Shown here: piece by piece, positions 1-7,591 of the stretch | How the letters are laid out: the number at the start of each line of letters is the position of its first letter | Numbering within the stretch: position 1 is the first letter of the stretch | From: Pseudobdellovibrionaceae bacterium | Lineage (GTDB): Bacteria > Bdellovibrionota > Bdellovibrionia > Bdellovibrionales > JAMPXM01 | Direction of reading: 5' to 3' | DNA: 15,271 bases | NCBI GenBank assembly: GCA_913776405.1 | Contig: CAJYOV010000644.1 | Span: 1 to 15,271, forward strand | Notes under the pieces: model-generated | What the model was told of the DNA's origin: nothing | What the model saw: only the letters and a program-made list of their open reading frames with translations | Database searches by the model: none | Position numbers and translations under genes: made by a program

Positions 1-875
1 TGAACGCTTCGGAAGAAGTCCAAGTGATCGCTTCGACGAAGTTGCGCGAGATCGGCGGGCGAACAGATGTGATCAAGTAAGCTCTTTGGCATTTCGAGAA
101 CGTTCGAGCCCATCGGAACTTTGTAGCGAACTTTCGAGCCCAGATACGGCGCTACTTGAGCTTTCATGAAGTCGCCGTCGACCGCGTCGCCTGCGACACT
201 GACGCCGCCAATGCCGAGAACGTGTTCGTCTTTGAAGTCTTCAGGCCCTAATCGGATGACAGTGAAGTCCGACGTTCCGCCGCCTAGATCGACGACTAGA
301 ACGGTTTTTGACTCTGTCAAACGTGTGCGAAGATCGAGCGCGGCTGCTAGAGGCTCGGGTAAGAACCGGATGTCTTTGAAACCTGCAAGCTGCGCCGCTT
401 TTTCAAGACGGTACTGCGCGAGTTTATCTTTAGCGGGATCGAGCGAGAACTTTGCGGGCCTACCGAGAACAACCCGATCAACGGTGCGACCGACTTGAGC
501 CTCACCGCGCTTTTTCATCTCAAGAAGGAAGTAACCGATGAGGTCTTCGAGTCGAACGACACGGTTTTCGATGTACGAGCCTACGTATGATTCGGAGGGC
601 AGATACTTTTTGATCGAGCGGATCAGCCGCCCCTCACCGGACGCATCATTATAACGATTGATGGCATCCTGGCCGTAGAAGCAGGCGTTGCCGTCAGGAA
701 AGTAAAGGATGCTTCGAAGAACACTTGAATCCGGCGCGAGCGGATCCAAAGCAATCGGTGCCGTGACTGTCTGACCGTCGGTCACTGACAAAAGCGAGTT
801 CGAAGTGCCGTAGTCGATCGCGAACGTGAGTTCGCGATCTGCTTTCAGTTTTTCGAGCCCGAGACCGGGTTCCAC
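1..875 (-). CDS. Hsp70-family (YegD/DnaK-like) chaperone ATPase, N-terminal part
   Basis: Partial gene: 291 codons are visible and the C-terminal end lies beyond the left edge. The reading frame opens with GTG at 875-873, directly after the TAA of the S1 gene. The actin-like ATPase fold is clear. The phosphate-1 loop FAIDYGTSNS lies at about residues 18-27, and the phosphate-2 loop VVDLGGGTSDF at about 194-204. Between them are VVLGRPAKFS and LPEPLAAALD, which resemble the matching stretches of E. coli YegD more than classical DnaK. Hsp70 proteins bind and release polypeptides using ATP. The YegD branch lacks a well-defined client, and whether this protein has a substrate-binding domain cannot be seen here. 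Zero-base spacing to the S1 gene suggests translational coupling. Family assignment is firm; the subgroup is an inference. Confidence 0.9.
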   Translation of the reverse strand, partial: MEPGLGLEKLKADRELTFAIDYGTSNSLLSVTDGQTVTAPIALDPLAPDSSVLRSILYFPDGNACFYGQDAINRYNDASGEGRLIRSIKKYLPSESYVGSYIENRVVRLEDLIGYFLLEMKKRGEAQVGRTVDRVVLGRPAKFSLDPAKDKLAQYRLEKAAQLAGFKDIRFLPEPLAAALDLRTRLTESKTVLVVDLGGGTSDFTVIRLGPEDFKDEHVLGIGGVSVAGDAVDGDFMKAQVAPYLGSKVRYKVPMGSNVLEMPKSLLDHICSPADLAQLRRSDHLDFFRSV

Positions 876-2129
876 TTACTTCTTTTTCTTTGCCTGCGTC
901 TGCGAAGCGTTTGCATCGAAGAGGCCAGCGAATTGGTCTGCGAGAGTCCCGAGCGATTTCTTATTGCCGCTTGTCGCGATCGCTGCCGAGCTGCCCGGCG
1001 CAAACGCTCTTGGATCGTAAGCGTCACTGTCGGCGCCGGCGTCTTTGATCGAAAGCGAAAGGCGCTGCTCGTCCTTGCGAATTTCTTTGACGCGAACTTG
1101 AACGGTTTGACCCGGCTGAACGACTTCGTCCGCGCGCTGAACGCGTTTCGTAAGGCTCATTTCAGAAAGTGGAACGAGGCCTTCGATTCCTGGCGCGACT
1201 TCAACGAAGGCGCCGAATTTCATATTGCGAGTTACGCGGCCCTCGACGACTTCGCCCTCGCGAAGATGCGACGGGAAGTTTTCCCAAGGCGTCGGCATTG
1301 CCTGCTTCACCGAAAGGGAAATATTCATTCTCCCGTTCAGGCCCTGCTCGATTTTCAAAATCTTTGTTTCGACTTCTTGGCCAACTTTGACGGCTTCTGA
1401 AGGATGACCCAGTCGGTTCCACGCAAGTTCCGAAATGTGCGCAAGACCCTCGAGGCCCGGCGCGATTTCAACAAAGGCGCCAAACGGCTCAAGGCGTGTC
1501 ACCACACCTTTCAGCATATCGCCTGGCTTGTGCTCGTCTTCGAACGCGGCAAGAGTCGCTTCTTTCTGTTCGTCGAGAAGTTTGCGACGAGAAACGACGA
1601 TATTGCGACCTTTGCGATCGAATTGCGTAACGATGAAGTCGAATTTACGACCGACATACGACGCAGGGTCTTCGACGCGACGAGAATCGATTTGGCTCAT
1701 GGGGCAGAATGCGGTTTTACCCAACACGTTCACGCGGAAGCCGCCATTTACAGCTTCGGTCACGCGACCCTCGACTGGCAACATCATGTCGAAGGCGTCT
1801 TCGAGATCGTCTGAAAGGTTCTTCGCTGTCGGCTTAGGTGACATGAAGATCTGTGAACCTTTAACGTTCGTGACGTAGAGATCGAGGAAGTCGCCGACTT
1901 TCGCGTTCTTTGTTTTTTCGTCAGACTCGAAATCAGGTCGGAGGATCACGCCGTCATCGACTGTGCCCGTTGAAACGAAGATTTCTTCTTTGCCGATTGA
2001 GAGAACTTCGGCGCGGATCTTGTCGCCGACCGACAGTTTTTTGCCGATGCCACCCATCGATTGCTCGAACATCTTCGCAAAGTCGTTCGTTCCCTGATCG
2101 GTGCTTTCATCATCGAAAATATCGCGCAT
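876..2129 (-). CDS. S1-domain RNA-binding protein (four S1 repeats)
   Basis: 417 residues, ATG start with AAGGA at 2136-2140 six bases upstream. Four S1 (OB-fold) repeats can be seen at about residues 33-97, 117-184, 203-274 and 291-361. The last two are the most canonical, with GAFVEIAPGLEGLAHISEL and GAFVEVAPGIEGLVPLSEM. The first two are degenerate. An acidic N-terminal tail precedes them, and a low-complexity tail ends in four lysines. Ribosomal protein S1 of many Gram-negatives has six repeats and about 550 residues, so this is a shorter paralogue-type protein. It may act in mRNA binding at the ribosome or in RNA turnover, and could also be the organism's main S1. It is followed without a gap by the Hsp70-like gene, so the two are probably made from one mRNA. 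Function beyond RNA binding is inferred. Confidence 0.9.
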   Translation of the reverse strand: MRDIFDDESTDQGTNDFAKMFEQSMGGIGKKLSVGDKIRAEVLSIGKEEIFVSTGTVDDGVILRPDFESDEKTKNAKVGDFLDLYVTNVKGSQIFMSPKPTAKNLSDDLEDAFDMMLPVEGRVTEAVNGGFRVNVLGKTAFCPMSQIDSRRVEDPASYVGRKFDFIVTQFDRKGRNIVVSRRKLLDEQKEATLAAFEDEHKPGDMLKGVVTRLEPFGAFVEIAPGLEGLAHISELAWNRLGHPSEAVKVGQEVETKILKIEQGLNGRMNISLSVKQAMPTPWENFPSHLREGEVVEGRVTRNMKFGAFVEVAPGIEGLVPLSEMSLTKRVQRADEVVQPGQTVQVRVKEIRKDEQRLSLSIKDAGADSDAYDPRAFAPGSSAAIATSGNKKSLGTLADQFAGLFDANASQTQAKKKK

Positions 2130-2160
2130 AGTGAGTCCTTATTGAATTCCTAGAAAGAAT

Positions 2161-2213
2161 GCGGGCCCAAGGCCCTCATCAACGTCTGACGTAAGGCGCC
2201 TAAATTAGCGCCT
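2161..2213. other. Intergenic hairpins between hybrid-kinase and S1 genes
   Basis: Two short inverted repeats lie in this 94-base gap: a 5-base stem GGGCC/GGCCC at about 2163-2175, and a 6-base stem aggcgc (2194-2199) with gcgcct (2208-2213) around an 8-base loop. Neither is followed by a good T tract on the minus strand. They could be a weak terminator for the kinase operon or leader structure for the S1 mRNA. I could not place a convincing promoter for the S1 gene. Confidence 0.3.
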
Positions 2214-2223
2214 CAGGCTGGTT

Positions 2224-3798
2224 TTAAGCAAGAATTTTGGCCAACTGTTCAACGAGAGCCGCTTTTGTAATCGGCTTGGTCAGCGTCATGTCGCAACCTG
2301 CTTTTAAGCAGCGGTCTAGCTCATCGCGCATTGCGTGAGCCGTCAGCGCAACGATGGGCTTTTTGAACCCCATTGCGCGTAATTTCGTCGTGGCTTCGTA
2401 GCCGTCCATTTCCGGCATTTGGATATCCATCAGGATCAAGTCCGCTTCGTCAGCCTCGATTTGACTAAGCGCCTCGGCTCCACTGCTGGCTTTCGAGACG
2501 ATGACGCCGGACGGTGTTAGGTATCGTTCGACGAGAGTGCGATTATCGGCAACGTCATCGACAACGAGAATCTTCTTACCCTTCAGGATGCCGGCCGAAT
2601 CGATTGCGATCGGAGCTTTCATGTCCGTCTTTTTCGGAGCTGCTTGAACTCGAACGACCACCTCGAATGTAGACCCCTGACCTTTTCGGGTCTCGATGAG
2701 TCGCACATCGCCACCTAAAGACCGAGCAAGCTTGCGAGAGATCACGAGACCAAGACCCGTGCCGCCAAACCGGCGACGCGTCGACGCATCCGCCTGCGAA
2801 AACGGCTCAAATAGTTGCTGCGTTTCTTTTTCGGAAAGACCAACACCGGTGTCCCGAATCGTGAACACGAGGTCATGACCTTGCACAACGCCGTCGGTGA
2901 TTCGCCGGCTTTCTTTTGCTTCAACGGTGACCGTGACCTGACCGTTCTCAGTAAATTTGATCGCGTTGCCGATCACATTTAAGAGAATCTGCTTTAAGCG
3001 AAGAGCGTCCGTGATATAGCGATCGCTTGCGCCGCTCAGGCGGTTTACACGAAGCTGCACGTTATGAGTCTCCGCGCGAATTTTCAGTGTTGCTTCGAGG
3101 TCGGCCAACATTAGACCCAAATCCACTTCCGTTTTTTCGACGTTATAACCACGAGCCTCGATGGCCGAGAGATCGAGGACGTCGTCGATAATCCGAAGAA
3201 GCAGTTTTCCGTTTCGGCTGATCGACGCCAGGTAGTCGTCATGTTCACGTGTCGAAAGATCAGGTTGCGAGAGGATGTCAGCAAAACCTAAAACAGCCGA
3301 GAGTGGCGTACGAACTTCGTGAGACATATTCGCGAGAAAACGTGTTTTGGCGAGATCCGCGGCTTCCGCTTCTTCTTTGAGCTGAGCCATCTCACGCACT
3401 TGTGTACGAAGTTGCCGAGTCGCTTGATCGAGTTCGACGAACACGCGCACTTTGCTGCGGACCACGTTGGGGTCAAGCGGCTTGAAAAGGAGATCGACGG
3501 CACCTGAGCTGTAACCTTCACCGATCATCTGTGAATCTTGGTTTGCAGCCGTCACGAAAATGATCGGCAATCGACTGCCGCGATCGATCCCGCGGATCAG
3601 ACGCGCAAGCTCGAAACCCGTCATGACCGGCATTTGCACATCCAGCAACGCAAGGCCGAACTCGTGATCTAAAATCATCGAGAGCGCTTCTTCTGGATTT
3701 TCAGTGCAGTGCAGTTCGACGTCGTCTGCGTCGATGAGGAGAGAAAGGGCGTCGATATTCTCTTTACGATCGTCGACGATTAAGATTTTCGTTTTCAA
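2224..3798 (-). CDS. Hybrid sensor histidine kinase, REC-HisKA-HATPase-REC
   Basis: 524 residues from a TTG start (3798-3796) with AAGGGG about seven bases upstream. The start lies 35 bases inside the end of cheB, so translation is likely coupled. Domains: receiver 1 at about 3-122 (acidic pair D9/D10, phospho-acceptor D53 in LLDVQMP, T83, K106); a coiled-coil linker at about 125-150; HisKA with H160 in ANMSHEVRTPLS; HATPase with N-box N274/N278, G1 box DTGVG 316-320 and G2 box GGTGLG 345-350; receiver 2 at about 409-522 (D414/D415, D458 in LMDIQMP, T486, K508). All catalytic residues are present. There are no membrane segments or PAS/GAF sensor, so it is a cytoplasmic kinase whose input is probably phosphorylation of the first receiver or partner binding. 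Its operon with cheR and cheB suggests an alternative, non-flagellar chemosensory-type output. The downstream target is unknown. Confidence 0.95.
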   Translation of the reverse strand: MKTKILIVDDRKENIDALSLLIDADDVELHCTENPEEALSMILDHEFGLALLDVQMPVMTGFELARLIRGIDRGSRLPIIFVTAANQDSQMIGEGYSSGAVDLLFKPLDPNVVRSKVRVFVELDQATRQLRTQVREMAQLKEEAEAADLAKTRFLANMSHEVRTPLSAVLGFADILSQPDLSTREHDDYLASISRNGKLLLRIIDDVLDLSAIEARGYNVEKTEVDLGLMLADLEATLKIRAETHNVQLRVNRLSGASDRYITDALRLKQILLNVIGNAIKFTENGQVTVTVEAKESRRITDGVVQGHDLVFTIRDTGVGLSEKETQQLFEPFSQADASTRRRFGGTGLGLVISRKLARSLGGDVRLIETRKGQGSTFEVVVRVQAAPKKTDMKAPIAIDSAGILKGKKILVVDDVADNRTLVERYLTPSGVIVSKASSGAEALSQIEADEADLILMDIQMPEMDGYEATTKLRAMGFKKPIVALTAHAMRDELDRCLKAGCDMTLTKPITKAALVEQLAKILA

Positions 3799-4375
3799 GT
3801 TGCCGCCCCTTCAAGAATCGCGCGGCTTCCGCCAGCGTGAGTACGTGATCGGGTTCGAAGAGTGCGAGCGCCGAGTTTGGCATGGTCGCATTCTCCGCTT
3901 CTTTCGGATCCTGAACGAGTGTCACAGCGCCAGCGCGATGAAGATGCAAAAGTCCTTCTGCGCCATCGTGGTTTGCACCACTCATTAAAAATCCGACCGA
4001 TCTTGGACCGTAGGATAGCGCAACTGATTTGAAAAACACATCTATCGAAGGCCTGGAATAGTGAACGGGTGCGTCTTGAGACAGCGACAGCGTTCCATCG
4101 CGTTCCGCCGAGAGGTGGTAATCGGGCGCGGCCATTATCACGTCGCCCGACCGCGGTACCATCTTGTCTTCAACTTCGACGATGCGCCGCCCTGGCCGAT
4201 AGCCATAGATCATGTTGAAGTCTAGGCGCGGGCCTCGCGGCAAATGTTGAACGATCACAATCGGCGCGGTAAACGAATCCGGCAGGATTCTTAACAATTC
4301 TCTAATAGCGTGAACACCGCCTGCAGACGCTCCGATGGCCAGCAGAGCTGGACCTTCCGAAACACTAGTTTCCAC
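3764..4375 (-). CDS. cheB: CheB-type methylesterase catalytic domain (no receiver)
   Basis: 203 residues. CheB removes methyl groups from glutamates (and deamidates glutamines) on chemoreceptors. The catalytic triad is visible: Ser17 in IGASAGG, His44 in VQHLP and Asp137 in MSGANHDGAEG. It consists of the esterase domain only; the receiver domain that normally inhibits and gates E. coli CheB (about 350 residues) is absent. I chose the GTG at 4375-4373 because GGAGG at 4383-4387 sits seven bases before it. A longer reading from 4444 would overlap cheR by 80 bases and lacks this signal. It overlaps cheR by 11 bases upstream and the hybrid kinase by 35 bases downstream, so all three are one operon. 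With no chemoreceptor in the window, the substrate is unknown. Confidence 0.92.
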   Translation of the reverse strand: METSVSEGPALLAIGASAGGVHAIRELLRILPDSFTAPIVIVQHLPRGPRLDFNMIYGYRPGRRIVEVEDKMVPRSGDVIMAAPDYHLSAERDGTLSLSQDAPVHYSRPSIDVFFKSVALSYGPRSVGFLMSGANHDGAEGLLHLHRAGAVTLVQDPKEAENATMPNSALALFEPDHVLTLAEAARFLKGRQLENENLNRRRS

Positions 4376-5219
4376 GGAACAGCCTCCACTTCTCATCGAC
4401 GACTTCGAATCGGGACGCGAAAGGGCTGTAACGAACTGACTCATGGCTTCCGAGACCTAAGAAACCACCTCTCGCTAGTGATCCGGCGAGAATCGAAAGC
4501 GCACGGTCTTGGAGCGCCCGGTTGAAATAGATCAGCACATTTCGACACAAGATCAATTGCGCTTCCGCGAAAACATGATCCGTGACCAAGTTATGTTCCG
4601 AGAAGACCGTATTTCTCATCAACTCTTTATTCATCTTGATGAGCCCGTAGTCAGAGCTGTAGTAACGGTTTAGGGCGGTTAATCCGCCTGCCTCGACGTA
4701 GTTTCGTGTGTTCACCTTCATCTGATCGGCCGGAAAGATTCCGTCTTTCGCCGAGCGTAAACTTTTCGGGTTCACGTCTGTTGCAAACAGCGTAGCACGA
4801 TCAAGAAGCCCTTCTTCTTCTAGCAGAATTGCGAGTGAGTAAACTTCTTCGCCCGTACCGCAACCCGCGCTCCAGATCGTGAACGTTGGGAATGTTTTTA
4901 AGACTGGGATCACTTGATTGCGCAAAAGTCTAAAGAAGGCCCCATCTCTGAACATTTCACTGGTTGAGATCAAAAGTTGCGGCAAAATCTGGTCAAAGAA
5001 GGTGCGCTGCTTGAGAACGCGATCTAGAAGCTCGAGCGGTGTTTTGAAATTGGTTTTTTTCAGAACGGCTTCGACTTGGCGATTCATCGACGACTCAGTG
5101 TAGTTCGTAAAATCGTAGCCGTATTTGAGCCTGATACCCTGAAGTAAGAGTTCGCGCTCGATTCCGAAATCAGTCTCGAACGGTTGGAATGTGGCTGAAT
5201 CTAGCTTGTGCGCCGGCAT
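4365..5219 (-). CDS. cheR: CheR-type protein-glutamate methyltransferase
   Basis: 284 residues, ATG start with AGGAG just upstream (spacing short). CheR transfers methyl groups from S-adenosylmethionine to receptor glutamates. The N-terminal helical subdomain covers about residues 15-85. It is followed by ISTSEMFRD (84-92), equivalent to the family's T-x-F-F-R segment, and by the SAM-binding core with motif I SAGCGTGEEVYSLA (117-130). Asp148 in ATDVN is the likely acidic residue contacting the SAM ribose. The late motif LILCRNVLIYFN (222-233) is typical of CheR. No tetratricopeptide extension is present. It is the first gene of the cheR-cheB-hybrid kinase operon; the 3' end overlaps cheB by 11 bases. 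The absence of MCP, CheW or CheA genes nearby suggests receptors encoded elsewhere or a non-chemotaxis role. Confidence 0.94.
   Translation of the reverse strand: MPAHKLDSATFQPFETDFGIERELLLQGIRLKYGYDFTNYTESSMNRQVEAVLKKTNFKTPLELLDRVLKQRTFFDQILPQLLISTSEMFRDGAFFRLLRNQVIPVLKTFPTFTIWSAGCGTGEEVYSLAILLEEEGLLDRATLFATDVNPKSLRSAKDGIFPADQMKVNTRNYVEAGGLTALNRYYSSDYGLIKMNKELMRNTVFSEHNLVTDHVFAEAQLILCRNVLIYFNRALQDRALSILAGSLARGGFLGLGSHESVRYSPFASRFEVVDEKWRLFRGN
4383..4387 (-). promoter_or_regulatory. Shine-Dalgarno site that sets the cheB GTG start
   Basis: GGAGG on the minus strand, seven bases ahead of GTG 4375-4373 and inside the 3' end of cheR. It makes the GTG the preferred start and indicates translational coupling between cheR and cheB. 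Confidence 0.7.
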
Positions 5220-5392
5220 CTCTCCTAAGATGAACGTTTACACTCAAAATCGCCCGTTCAACTTCGATGGATTTTGAATGTGCAAATGATCACACCAATT
5301 TCTAGAATTTAGGAATCGTCGAGAGCCGAATCGCATTTAGAGTTTTTTTAGAGGTTCTGAGCAAGCGATCCTTTGAGAGGAGTCTTTGAGTT
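5220..5392. promoter_or_regulatory. Divergent intergenic region between cheR operon and DUF924 gene
   Basis: 173 bases that must hold promoters for two divergent units. For the rightward unit a TAGAAT -10-like box lies at 5303-5308, inside the 8-base palindrome ttctagaa, but the best -35-like TTGAAT at 5274-5279 is too far away (23 bases). For the leftward unit I see no convincing -35/-10 pair. Rightward ribosome-binding site AGAGGAG is at 5376-5382. Confidence 0.4.
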
Positions 5393-5989
5393 ATGAGTCA
5401 TGAGAAGCAAAACCGAGTTCTCGATTTTTGGTTCGGTGAAGACCGTTTAAAAGAGACCGAGAAGAGCGAGCTCTGGTTCTCGAAAGACGAAGACTTCGAC
5501 AACGAAATTCGCACCCAGTTCTTGGATCTGATGGACGAAGCCGCAAAAGGCGCGTTTGATTCTTGGGCCGAGACGCCACGTGGGGCGCTTGGTCTTATTC
5601 TGCTTCTCGACCAGTTCCCACGAAACGTCTATCGAGACGATCCGCGCGCCTTTGGGACGGATGCCCATGCCCGCAGAATCGCGGAGATCGCGATCGACCG
5701 CGGTTTTGACCACCAACTTTCGGCAACGGAACGCTGCTTTATTTACCTGCCGCTCGAACATTCGGAAGACTTAGCCGCCCAAGATCGCTCGGTCGAACTG
5801 TTTACTGCGCTTGCTTCAAAGGTGCCGCCTGAAGAAGCTAGCTTCATTGCAGAAGCGTTTGAGTTCGCGATTCGGCACCGCGACGTTATTCAGCAGTTTG
5901 GCAGGTTCCCTCACCGAAATCAGATTCTGGGTCGAGAGAGCACGAAAGCGGAAACATCATTTCTTAAAACGCCGAACTCCTCGTTCTGA
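5393..5989 (+). CDS. DUF924 family protein
   Basis: 198 residues, ATG start preceded by AGAGGAG with a 10-base gap. DUF924 proteins are all-helical, about 180-200 residues, with a tetratricopeptide-like fold and no established biochemical role. The family landmarks are present: VLDFWFG (9-15), ELWF (26-29), LILLLDQFPRNVYR (68-81), IYLPLEHSED (117-126) and the C-terminal QFGRFPHRNQILGR (168-181). Length is normal and the frame is intact. It is the first gene of a short plus-strand unit; the next gene begins 16 bases after its stop. The neighbouring membrane protein is the only functional hint, and it is not informative. Family call is firm, function unknown. Confidence 0.92.
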   Translation: MSHEKQNRVLDFWFGEDRLKETEKSELWFSKDEDFDNEIRTQFLDLMDEAAKGAFDSWAETPRGALGLILLLDQFPRNVYRDDPRAFGTDAHARRIAEIAIDRGFDHQLSATERCFIYLPLEHSEDLAAQDRSVELFTALASKVPPEEASFIAEAFEFAIRHRDVIQQFGRFPHRNQILGRESTKAETSFLKTPNSSF

Positions 5990-6005
5990 TGAGAAGGACC
6001 ATCGC

Positions 6006-6455
6006 ATGCCTGAATTAGCCGCCTTTTATTTTGCCGGATTGGTCGCGTGTCTCGCGCTTACAATTTTGTATGTCGCTCTACGCAAGCGGCGGCGCGGAAC
6101 AGGTCGCGCTCAGATTCTTCAAGCGAATCTTCAGAGAGCCGGTCTCTTCTGGTCAGATAGCCAAGATGCCGTCGTCCGCTGGGATCCCGAGGTCAATAAA
6201 GCTGAGAATGAAAAAAGTCAGAAAGCCGTAGCCCTCACGGGTGTGATGCTCTCGTTACTCTCATGGGCGGGCGTCGGTTTCTTATTGGTCATTATGTTAT
6301 CTGAGCGCTTCTTTGCGAGATCTCGTCGTGAGCGTCGTCTTTTCGCCTCTCGAGTTGCGACGCAAGAAGGCCTTTCGAGACTCGATGTCTTAGCTGAACT
6401 TGACCGTCTAGAAGTCTGTAACGCGTCCCCGTCTGAGGTCGTCTCGCTCGGTTGA
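6006..6455 (+). CDS. Small membrane protein with two predicted helices, unknown function
   Basis: 149 residues. The frame stays open upstream to 5811, but that part lies inside the DUF924 gene. The ATG at 6006 has GAAGGA at 5992-5997 eight bases before it, so I take it as the start. Hydrophobic segments at about 5-25 (FYFAGLVACLALTILYVAL) and 75-97 (LTGVMLSLLSWAGVGFLLVIM) should cross the inner membrane. The basic stretch RKRRR after the first and RSRRERR after the second suggest both face the cytoplasm, giving a hairpin topology with a roughly 45-residue loop between. The C-terminal 45 residues look helical and charged. I recognise no family. It probably shares an mRNA with the DUF924 gene (16-base gap). 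Confidence 0.75.
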   Translation: MPELAAFYFAGLVACLALTILYVALRKRRRGTGRAQILQANLQRAGLFWSDSQDAVVRWDPEVNKAENEKSQKAVALTGVMLSLLSWAGVGFLLVIMLSERFFARSRRERRLFASRVATQEGLSRLDVLAELDRLEVCNASPSEVVSLG

Positions 6456-6548
6456 TTCAGTCTCAACAAGATTGAAGCACACGCTCTACAAATTTTTTTA
6501 GAATCACGGTGCTACCGTTTGCCTACACACCTTTCTCTGGAGGCAAAC
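6456..6548 (+). promoter_or_regulatory. Promoter/leader region of the BON-protein gene
   Basis: A run of T ending in TAGAAT (6499-6504) is a reasonable -10 box; no good -35 is found at 16-18 bases. The 9-base string ACCGTTTGC at 6514-6522 lies in the probable leader and recurs upstream of the gene starting at 9434 on the other strand. Ribosome-binding site GGAGG at 6539-6543, five bases before ATG 6549. Confidence 0.4.
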
Positions 6549-7544
6549 ATGGCTCGTAATACTTGGGATTCTTCACGCGACAACAGCGATTCAATCATGA
6601 GACGCGGCGACGACCGCACAATCGATTACGGTCGCGGCGGCGACACACGTCGCGGTAATGAGTATCGCAATTCGCAGTGGCGAAACGGTTCAGATTCGAT
6701 GCGCGATACCGGTCGCGATTCTGGTCGCGATTATTCACGCGACTTCTCATCCTCATCTTCTTCTTCGACGGATGCGTACCGCTCAGCGGACCGCGAAGAT
6801 GCTTACATCGAAGATCGCGACATGTCTTACGCCGAGCGTGACCGCTCGCGCGCAAATCCAAACCGTTATGAGTCGAGTCGGTTTGCAAACGATCGCTACA
6901 CAGGTTCTAACGATCGCAATTCTAGCTACGATACTGATCGCTATTCCACGCAGAGCGGAATGAGCGGCGGCCAAGGAATGTTCAGCCGTGACTCGTCCGC
7001 GGGCTCTCGTATGACCTACGGCCAATCAAACACGAGCCAATCAGGCTACGGCCAATCGAACCATGGCGGCCAAAACTACAACCAATCATCAGGCCAACAG
7101 TACGGCTCAACGCCATGGAGCGCGTCTTCTGAATCTTCGAGCTCAAATTACGGCTCTTCGTTCGGAACTGGTTCGTCGTACGGATCGTCGTACGGAATCC
7201 ACTCGGGCAAAGGTCCGAAGGGCTACCGTCGTAGCGACGACCGTATCAAAGAAGAAGTGAGCGATGCGCTTGAGCGTCACCCACAAATCGACGCGAGCGA
7301 ACTCGAAGTCGACGTTAAAGACGGCATCGTGACTCTGAAAGGTCATGTTGAAGAGCGCCGTATCAAACGCATGGCTGAAGACGCGATCGAGAACCTTCCA
7401 GGCGTTCGCGATATCCGCAACGAATTGATGGTCGACCAATCGCTCTTCCAACGCGCGAAAGAAGCAATCTTCGGTACGAGCCTTGAATCAGAAACGGCGT
7501 CATCGCAGGCGACAAAATCGTCACAAGGTCGGTCGAAACACTAA
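6549..7544 (+). CDS. BON-domain protein with long low-complexity (Ser/Tyr/Gly/Gln/Arg-rich) N-terminal region
   Basis: 331 residues from ATG 6549, chosen because GGAGG sits five bases upstream; an upstream TTG at 6519 has no such site. There is no signal peptide, so it is probably cytoplasmic. Residues 1-130 are rich in Asp, Arg, Ser and Tyr with RD-type repeats (GRDSGRDYSRD). Residues 135-220 are rich in Gly, Ser, Gln, Tyr and Asn with repeated YGQSN and SYGSS units, resembling prion-like domains. Then comes GPKGYRRSDDRI (221-233), a conserved lead-in of this bacterial BON-protein group. The BON domain follows at about 228-296, including VTLKGHVEERRIKRMAEDAIENLPGV. A Ser-rich tail ends the protein. 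BON domains bind phospholipids or interact with envelope proteins, and many such genes are osmotic or general stress-induced. The role of the disordered half is unknown. Confidence 0.88.
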   Translation: MARNTWDSSRDNSDSIMRRGDDRTIDYGRGGDTRRGNEYRNSQWRNGSDSMRDTGRDSGRDYSRDFSSSSSSSTDAYRSADREDAYIEDRDMSYAERDRSRANPNRYESSRFANDRYTGSNDRNSSYDTDRYSTQSGMSGGQGMFSRDSSAGSRMTYGQSNTSQSGYGQSNHGGQNYNQSSGQQYGSTPWSASSESSSSNYGSSFGTGSSYGSSYGIHSGKGPKGYRRSDDRIKEEVSDALERHPQIDASELEVDVKDGIVTLKGHVEERRIKRMAEDAIENLPGVRDIRNELMVDQSLFQRAKEAIFGTSLESETASSQATKSSQGRSKH

Positions 7545-7559
7545 GGCAAGATCTTAGTC

Positions 7560-7591
7560 AGGCGCGGCCTCTAAGGGTCGCGCCTTTTTTT
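7560..7591 (+). terminator. Rho-independent terminator after the BON-protein gene
   Basis: Strong stem AGGCGCG/CGCGCCT (7560-7566 with 7579-7585), extended by further pairs around a small CTAA loop (7571-7574), followed by a run of seven T (7585-7591). Confidence 0.9.

Noticed and set aside
933..1878. Several plus-strand open frames over the S1 gene
   Set aside because: They are antisense to a well-supported four-domain S1 gene and show no recognisable motifs or ribosome sites.
4376..4444. Longer N-terminus of CheB from 4444
   Set aside because: It would overlap cheR by 80 bases and lacks a ribosome site, while GTG 4375 has GGAGG seven bases upstream.
5811..6005. Upstream extension of the 149-residue membrane protein
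   Set aside because: It lies inside the DUF924 coding region in another frame; ATG 6006 has its own ribosome site.
6519..6548. TTG start for the BON protein
   Set aside because: The ATG at 6549 has GGAGG five bases upstream; the extra ten residues have no support.
7017..7200. Possible DNA repeat array or CRISPR in the BON gene
   Set aside because: The repeats are irregular, in-frame codon repeats (YGQSN, SYGSS) with no constant spacers or repeat length.
6595..7451. Frames on both strands across the BON gene (Arg/Thr-rich)
   Set aside because: They are shadow translations of the repetitive low-complexity coding sequence.
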